34,618 nt of DNA from an uncultured Clostridia bacterium. Lineage in GTDB: Bacteria > Bacillota > Clostridia > Oscillospirales > Ruminococcaceae. The notes below the pieces were generated by a model. The model had not been told where the DNA came from, searched no databases, and worked only from the letters and a program-made list of their open reading frames with translations. Both the position numbers and the translations under genes were made by a program. The DNA is taken from assembly GCA_947627455.1 (NCBI GenBank), contig CANQWC010000026.1, positions 1-34,618 on the forward strand, given 5' to 3'. Each line of letters opens with the position of its first letter. Position 1 is the first letter of the stretch. Of this stretch, positions 31,902 through 34,618 are shown in pieces.

Positions 31902-33108
31902 CCTTTCAGGGTTTGAGGAAATTACAACCACCCCACCGCCTACAACTTCAACTTCATTTCTCGACATCTACGACCAAGGCGGGCGAACCTTAGATGAGTG
32001 CGTTAAACTTGCCGAGTTGAACCTTGCAAAGAAACAGGGAAAAAGGATACTCAAAGCAAGCGACGTTAGCAGCGTAGAAAGAAAATTTCTTAATAATGAC
32101 TATCGGCTGCCATTAGGTGAAGTCGTCGTTATCGCGGGCGCAGGCTCTATCGGAAAAGGCCAACTCGGCTGCACCTATCTTTCGTATTTGTCACAGGGTA
32201 GAGATATTGAGAGCGGCTTGCAAAAATACGCCCCTTGCAACTCCCTTTTCATCAGCGCAGAGGATAAGGCCAGCGATATTCGCGCACGCCTTGAACGCTC
32301 ACCTATTGCGCCAAATTATGACCGGATATTCATAATTGACAAGCTGCTTTCTTATGAGATGGCGCTCTCGGTGTCCGACGAGGACGGGTTCAACAGAATT
32401 GAAAACGCCATACGAGAAACAGGTTCAAAGCTTATCGTTCTCGACCCGATGCAAGCGTTTACAGGCCGCGACGTTGACCTTTCTCGGACTAACCACATAC
32501 GAGATATTATGCACCGTATCTCCGCGCTTGCAGAGCGCACAGACAGCGTTATAGTTATATTCTGCCATCCGAATAAGCGCAATCAAATAGTCAACCTCAA
32601 CGACCTTGTTTGTGGCTCCGCTGACATCGTTTCAGCTGCTCGGAGTGTTTTAACTATCCTGCCCGACTTTGAAAACAACGACCCAGAAACGCGACTTGTA
32701 ATTCATTCAAAGGCCAACCACTCCGCACCTGCTAAGACGTTGAAATTCAGTGTAGGGAAATACAAGAACCAAATATTAGGCCTTTCAGACGTAACCCCTG
32801 CCGACGCTGTAGACGCTATCAATGCTCACAAGCTATCATCAAAGGGCAGTAGAAAAACCGCGCCGAATTATAACCAACTATTTTTAGCAGGCTGCAAAGA
32901 CCTACTAAGCAGAGGCATTTATCAGTCCAGTTTTAAGGACTTTTTAGCTGCTTATGCTCCCGACTTTGGAGGTAAACCGAGTTGTACTTTTGGCGACATC
33001 AACGCGACCCTTGAAGAACAGACGGGGTACTTTATACAGCTGTTAGCAGGTAAGAGCGAAGTAAGAATAGGAGGACAAAGGGGGTTCAGACTTGTTCTCA
33101 AACAATAA
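31882..33108 (+). CDS. RepA/AAA_25-type ATPase, replicative helicase-like
   Basis: A 408-residue RecA-fold ATPase. Walker A is GAGSIGKGQL (about 86-95; GKG rather than GKS/T, as in some RepA-like proteins), a LFISAED segment near 122-128, Walker B KLIVLDP near 184-190, and the IFCHPNK sensor motif near 225-231. The C-terminal 90 residues (about 305-408) look like a winged-helix domain. The start is TTG 31882 with GAGG just before. RepA-like proteins of this class act as replicative helicases of plasmids, phages and satellites. It overlaps the preceding gene, and an iteron-like cluster follows. Confidence 0.83.
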   Translation: MNEITLDLSGFEEITTTPPPTTSTSFLDIYDQGGRTLDECVKLAELNLAKKQGKRILKASDVSSVERKFLNNDYRLPLGEVVVIAGAGSIGKGQLGCTYLSYLSQGRDIESGLQKYAPCNSLFISAEDKASDIRARLERSPIAPNYDRIFIIDKLLSYEMALSVSDEDGFNRIENAIRETGSKLIVLDPMQAFTGRDVDLSRTNHIRDIMHRISALAERTDSVIVIFCHPNKRNQIVNLNDLVCGSADIVSAARSVLTILPDFENNDPETRLVIHSKANHSAPAKTLKFSVGKYKNQILGLSDVTPADAVDAINAHKLSSKGSRKTAPNYNQLFLAGCKDLLSRGIYQSSFKDFLAAYAPDFGGKPSCTFGDINATLEEQTGYFIQLLAGKSEVRIGGQRGFRLVLKQ

Positions 33109-33141
33109 CCGATATTTTACCGTTTCTACGACTTTAAAAAA

Positions 33142-33229
33142 CGGGAAAACGGGAAAATGTGATATATTTATTACCGACTTCCCGATTTCCCGATTATGAA
33201 ACCCTTAGAGAAAAGTAAAAAACGGGAAA
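33142..33229. repeat. CGGGAAA iteron-like cluster (possible origin)
   Basis: CGGGAAA occurs at 33142-33148, 33150-33156 and 33223-33229, with the inverted TTCCCG/TTTCCCG at 33179-33184 and 33186-33192. Two tandem copies 8 bp apart face two inverted copies 8 bp apart across an AT-rich spacer. It directly follows the Rep ATPase gene, a usual place for a replication origin. Nothing else is seen between 33109 and 33320. Confidence 0.55.
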
Positions 33230-33320
33230 CCTCTACTTAATAAGAACAGTTATTACTTGGCATGGTAAGGAGTGGCAATACACCACAAAGCAAAGCACAG
33301 CACTATTTGAGGAGAATAAA

Positions 33321-33689
33321 ATGAATAAGACCCGAACCATATTATTAGTATGTGTTATCACGTTATCGGCCTTGACATTATCGGCTTGCATGAGCAGGAC
33401 AACCCCGAAGAATTTAATTATTACATCTACATTAAAGGTTACGCAAGAGGGCGGCAAAATTACAATTACAGACGTTTTAAGTGATACATCATATAATTTC
33501 ACTATCAGGCATAAAAGGCCGCCAGAGCGCACTACAGAGCGCGCCAGCGTTACAAAAACAGAACATATTGAAATACTTAAATGCACTAAGAAAATAATAT
33601 TAAAAGACTTAATAAATGATGAATTTTATACCATTTGTATAGGCAAGATATTTCCCAGAATTACAGTAAAAGAGGGGGGTGAATATTAG
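33321..33689 (+). CDS. Small lipoprotein of unknown function
   Basis: A 122-residue protein with a lipoprotein signal peptide: MNKTRTILLVCVITLSALTLSAC, lipobox LSAC (Cys23). The mature part is short, beta-rich and basic (IRHKRPPERTTERASV). GAGGAG precedes the ATG. It ends directly at the next gene's ATG. In a mobile element, such a cell-surface lipoprotein could be a superinfection-exclusion or fitness factor, but this is only speculation. Confidence 0.75.
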   Translation: MNKTRTILLVCVITLSALTLSACMSRTTPKNLIITSTLKVTQEGGKITITDVLSDTSYNFTIRHKRPPERTTERASVTKTEHIEILKCTKKIILKDLINDEFYTICIGKIFPRITVKEGGEY

Positions 33690-34073
33690 ATGAAAAAGCA
33701 AGTTACCGATGAAAAATTAGTTGAGCTATTGATAATTCACGGCGGCGTTAAGGGCGCAGCAGTTGCGTGTGGACTAACGCAAAGAGCTATTTATGCAAGA
33801 CTTAAAAAGCCGTCTTTCCGTGCTGAATACGATGAGCGCAGACAACAGACACTTGACGACGCTACATTACAATTAGCCGACAGTGTGGGCGACGCTGTTA
33901 CTTTGTTAAGGCGAACCGTAAAGGACGGCGAAAGTCCTGCAGCATTACGGTTACAGGCCGCCGAAGCACTATTACGTCATGCGCTGCGTTATACGGAAAT
34001 GACAGATACCCTGCGCCGTGTTGCAGAACTTGAAAGAAAACTCGATAACATGGAGGCCGCTAATGAAGAATAG
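33690..34073 (+). CDS. Helix-turn-helix protein, terminase small-subunit-like
   Basis: A 127-residue protein. An N-terminal HTH (KLVELLIIHGGVKGAAVACGLTQRAIYARLKKPSFRAEYDERR) is followed by long helices with LLRRTVKDGESPAALRLQAAEALLRHAL and an RVAELERKLDNME coiled coil. This layout is common in phage terminase small subunits and phBC6A51-type HTH proteins of Gram-positive mobile elements. GGGGGTGA precedes the ATG. No large terminase is in the window, which would fit a satellite or a cargo gene. Confidence 0.65.
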   Translation: MKKQVTDEKLVELLIIHGGVKGAAVACGLTQRAIYARLKKPSFRAEYDERRQQTLDDATLQLADSVGDAVTLLRRTVKDGESPAALRLQAAEALLRHALRYTEMTDTLRRVAELERKLDNMEAANEE

Positions 34074-34326
34074 GTTATATAATATTTCAAAGCGAATTGA
34101 TAACCTGCTCGGTGAACCGCCGCCGTCGTTTGAGCAGTTTGCAGAAATGTGGCAGAGTGCCGACGGACTAAGCAAGTCACTATTTGAGTTATCACTAAGC
34201 GACCCACAACTTACAGGACGGCCGAAATACTATGATAAAATATCAGAGTATCTGCGCCGCCTCGGTGTACAAGCTCAAGAGCCTATTGACGAGAGCTTTA
34301 TACAAGAGTTGACAGGCGACGACTAA
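34063..34326 (+). CDS. Hypothetical small mobile-element protein
   Basis: An 87-residue protein of mixed charge (RIDNLLGEPPPSFEQFAEMWQSADG...). The ATG at 34063 has GGAGG 6 nt upstream and overlaps the previous gene by 11 nt, so it is translationally coupled. I recognise no family and see no signal peptide or membrane helix. Confidence 0.65.
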   Translation: MKNRLYNISKRIDNLLGEPPPSFEQFAEMWQSADGLSKSLFELSLSDPQLTGRPKYYDKISEYLRRLGVQAQEPIDESFIQELTGDD

Positions 34327-34399
34327 ACACTTATAACCATATACAACACGGCATACGCCGAAAACAATAACTAATTTAATAAAAAGGAGATATTTAACA

Positions 34400-34618
34400 A
34401 TGTTGACAAATTCAGAAATTTTCTTTAAGGCAGCCAAGACTTTTCAAAACGAACGGAAGCACATCAACGAGGAATATGAGCAGGCCTTAAAAGACCTTGA
34501 AAACAAAAGGGGTTCAGAATATTACAAGGCCGAAACCGCCAGACTGAAAAAGGAGAGGGATAACCGCCTATCAGCATTAAAGCAAAGCAGCGGCGCTGAT
34601 ATGTTGAGTACTATTGAA
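34400..34618 (+). CDS. Hypothetical coiled-coil protein (C-terminus outside window)
   Basis: At least 73 residues: charged, heptad-like helices (FQNERKHINEEYEQALKDLENKRGSEYYKAETARLKKERDNRLSALK) typical of coiled-coil phage or element proteins. AAGGAG lies 10-11 nt before the ATG. The gene is open at the right edge; its function cannot be told. Confidence 0.6.
   Translation, partial: MLTNSEIFFKAAKTFQNERKHINEEYEQALKDLENKRGSEYYKAETARLKKERDNRLSALKQSSGADMLSTIE

Overview
This window looks like a chromosome segment of a Gram-positive anaerobe of the class Clostridia, probably an uncultured gut relative of the Oscillospiraceae/Ruminococcaceae. The evidence is a Phe T-box in front of pheST, an IreB-family protein, a BlaI/M56 pair, a MalFGK-type sugar ABC operon, a flavodiiron protein carrying flavin reductase and rubredoxin domains, LuxS, and many near-consensus TTGACA-17-TATAAT promoters followed by strong AGGAGG-type ribosome sites. 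The GC- and Asp/Glu-rich coding style is uniform up to about 29.7 kb and then turns AT-richer.

Layout. 1-119: N-terminus of a CapD/FlaA1-like polysaccharide protein (minus), with a promoter about 400 bp upstream. 842-3876: a minus-strand operon of a dCache hybrid histidine kinase and luxS with a 4-nt stop/start overlap. 3.9-4.35 kb: a non-coding stretch of dispersed hairpin repeats. 4.4-6.4 kb: tcdA and a FucO-type alcohol dehydrogenase, each with its own promoter and terminator. 6.5-11.1 kb: blaI with two operators and a 1372-residue M56 sensor protease with a giant extracellular part. 11.2-13.4 kb: a 36-residue small protein and the flavodiiron fusion (both minus). 13.55-14.61 kb: an insertion sequence flanked by flush 25-bp direct repeats. 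14.7-19.2 kb: sugar ABC importer operon. 19.3-20.0 kb: a lipoprotein. 20.1-24.4 kb: ireB, and T-box-small ORF-pheS-pheT (minus). 24.4-26.7 kb: tgt-mntP-gph (minus), divergent from tRNA-Val(CAC). 26.96-28.04 kb: a gene-free island of palindromes and direct repeats. 28.1-29.4 kb: GH13 alpha-amylase-family enzyme. 29.59 kb: initiator tRNA.

From 29.7 kb to the right edge the window enters an integrated mobile element next to the initiator tRNA. It has a tyrosine integrase broken by one in-frame TGA, a divergent promoter region with palindromes, an excisionase-like gene behind a leader hairpin, two very small genes, a RepA/AAA_25-type ATPase, an iteron-like CGGGAAA cluster, a small lipoprotein, a terminase-small-subunit-like HTH protein and two unrecognised small genes (the last cut by the window). 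The order integrase | regulator/excisionase - rep - possible origin - TerS-like recalls phage satellites (PICI-like islands) or a replicating ICE/plasmid; the deciding part lies outside the window.

Most interesting points: the kinase-luxS operon, the M56 receptor with internal IseA-like repeats, hairpin-array repeats with compensatory stem changes, the insertion sequence with a 25-bp target duplication, two convincing unlisted small proteins (36 and 38 residues), and the tRNA-fMet/integrase junction, where the tRNA T-stem carries two U-U mismatches.
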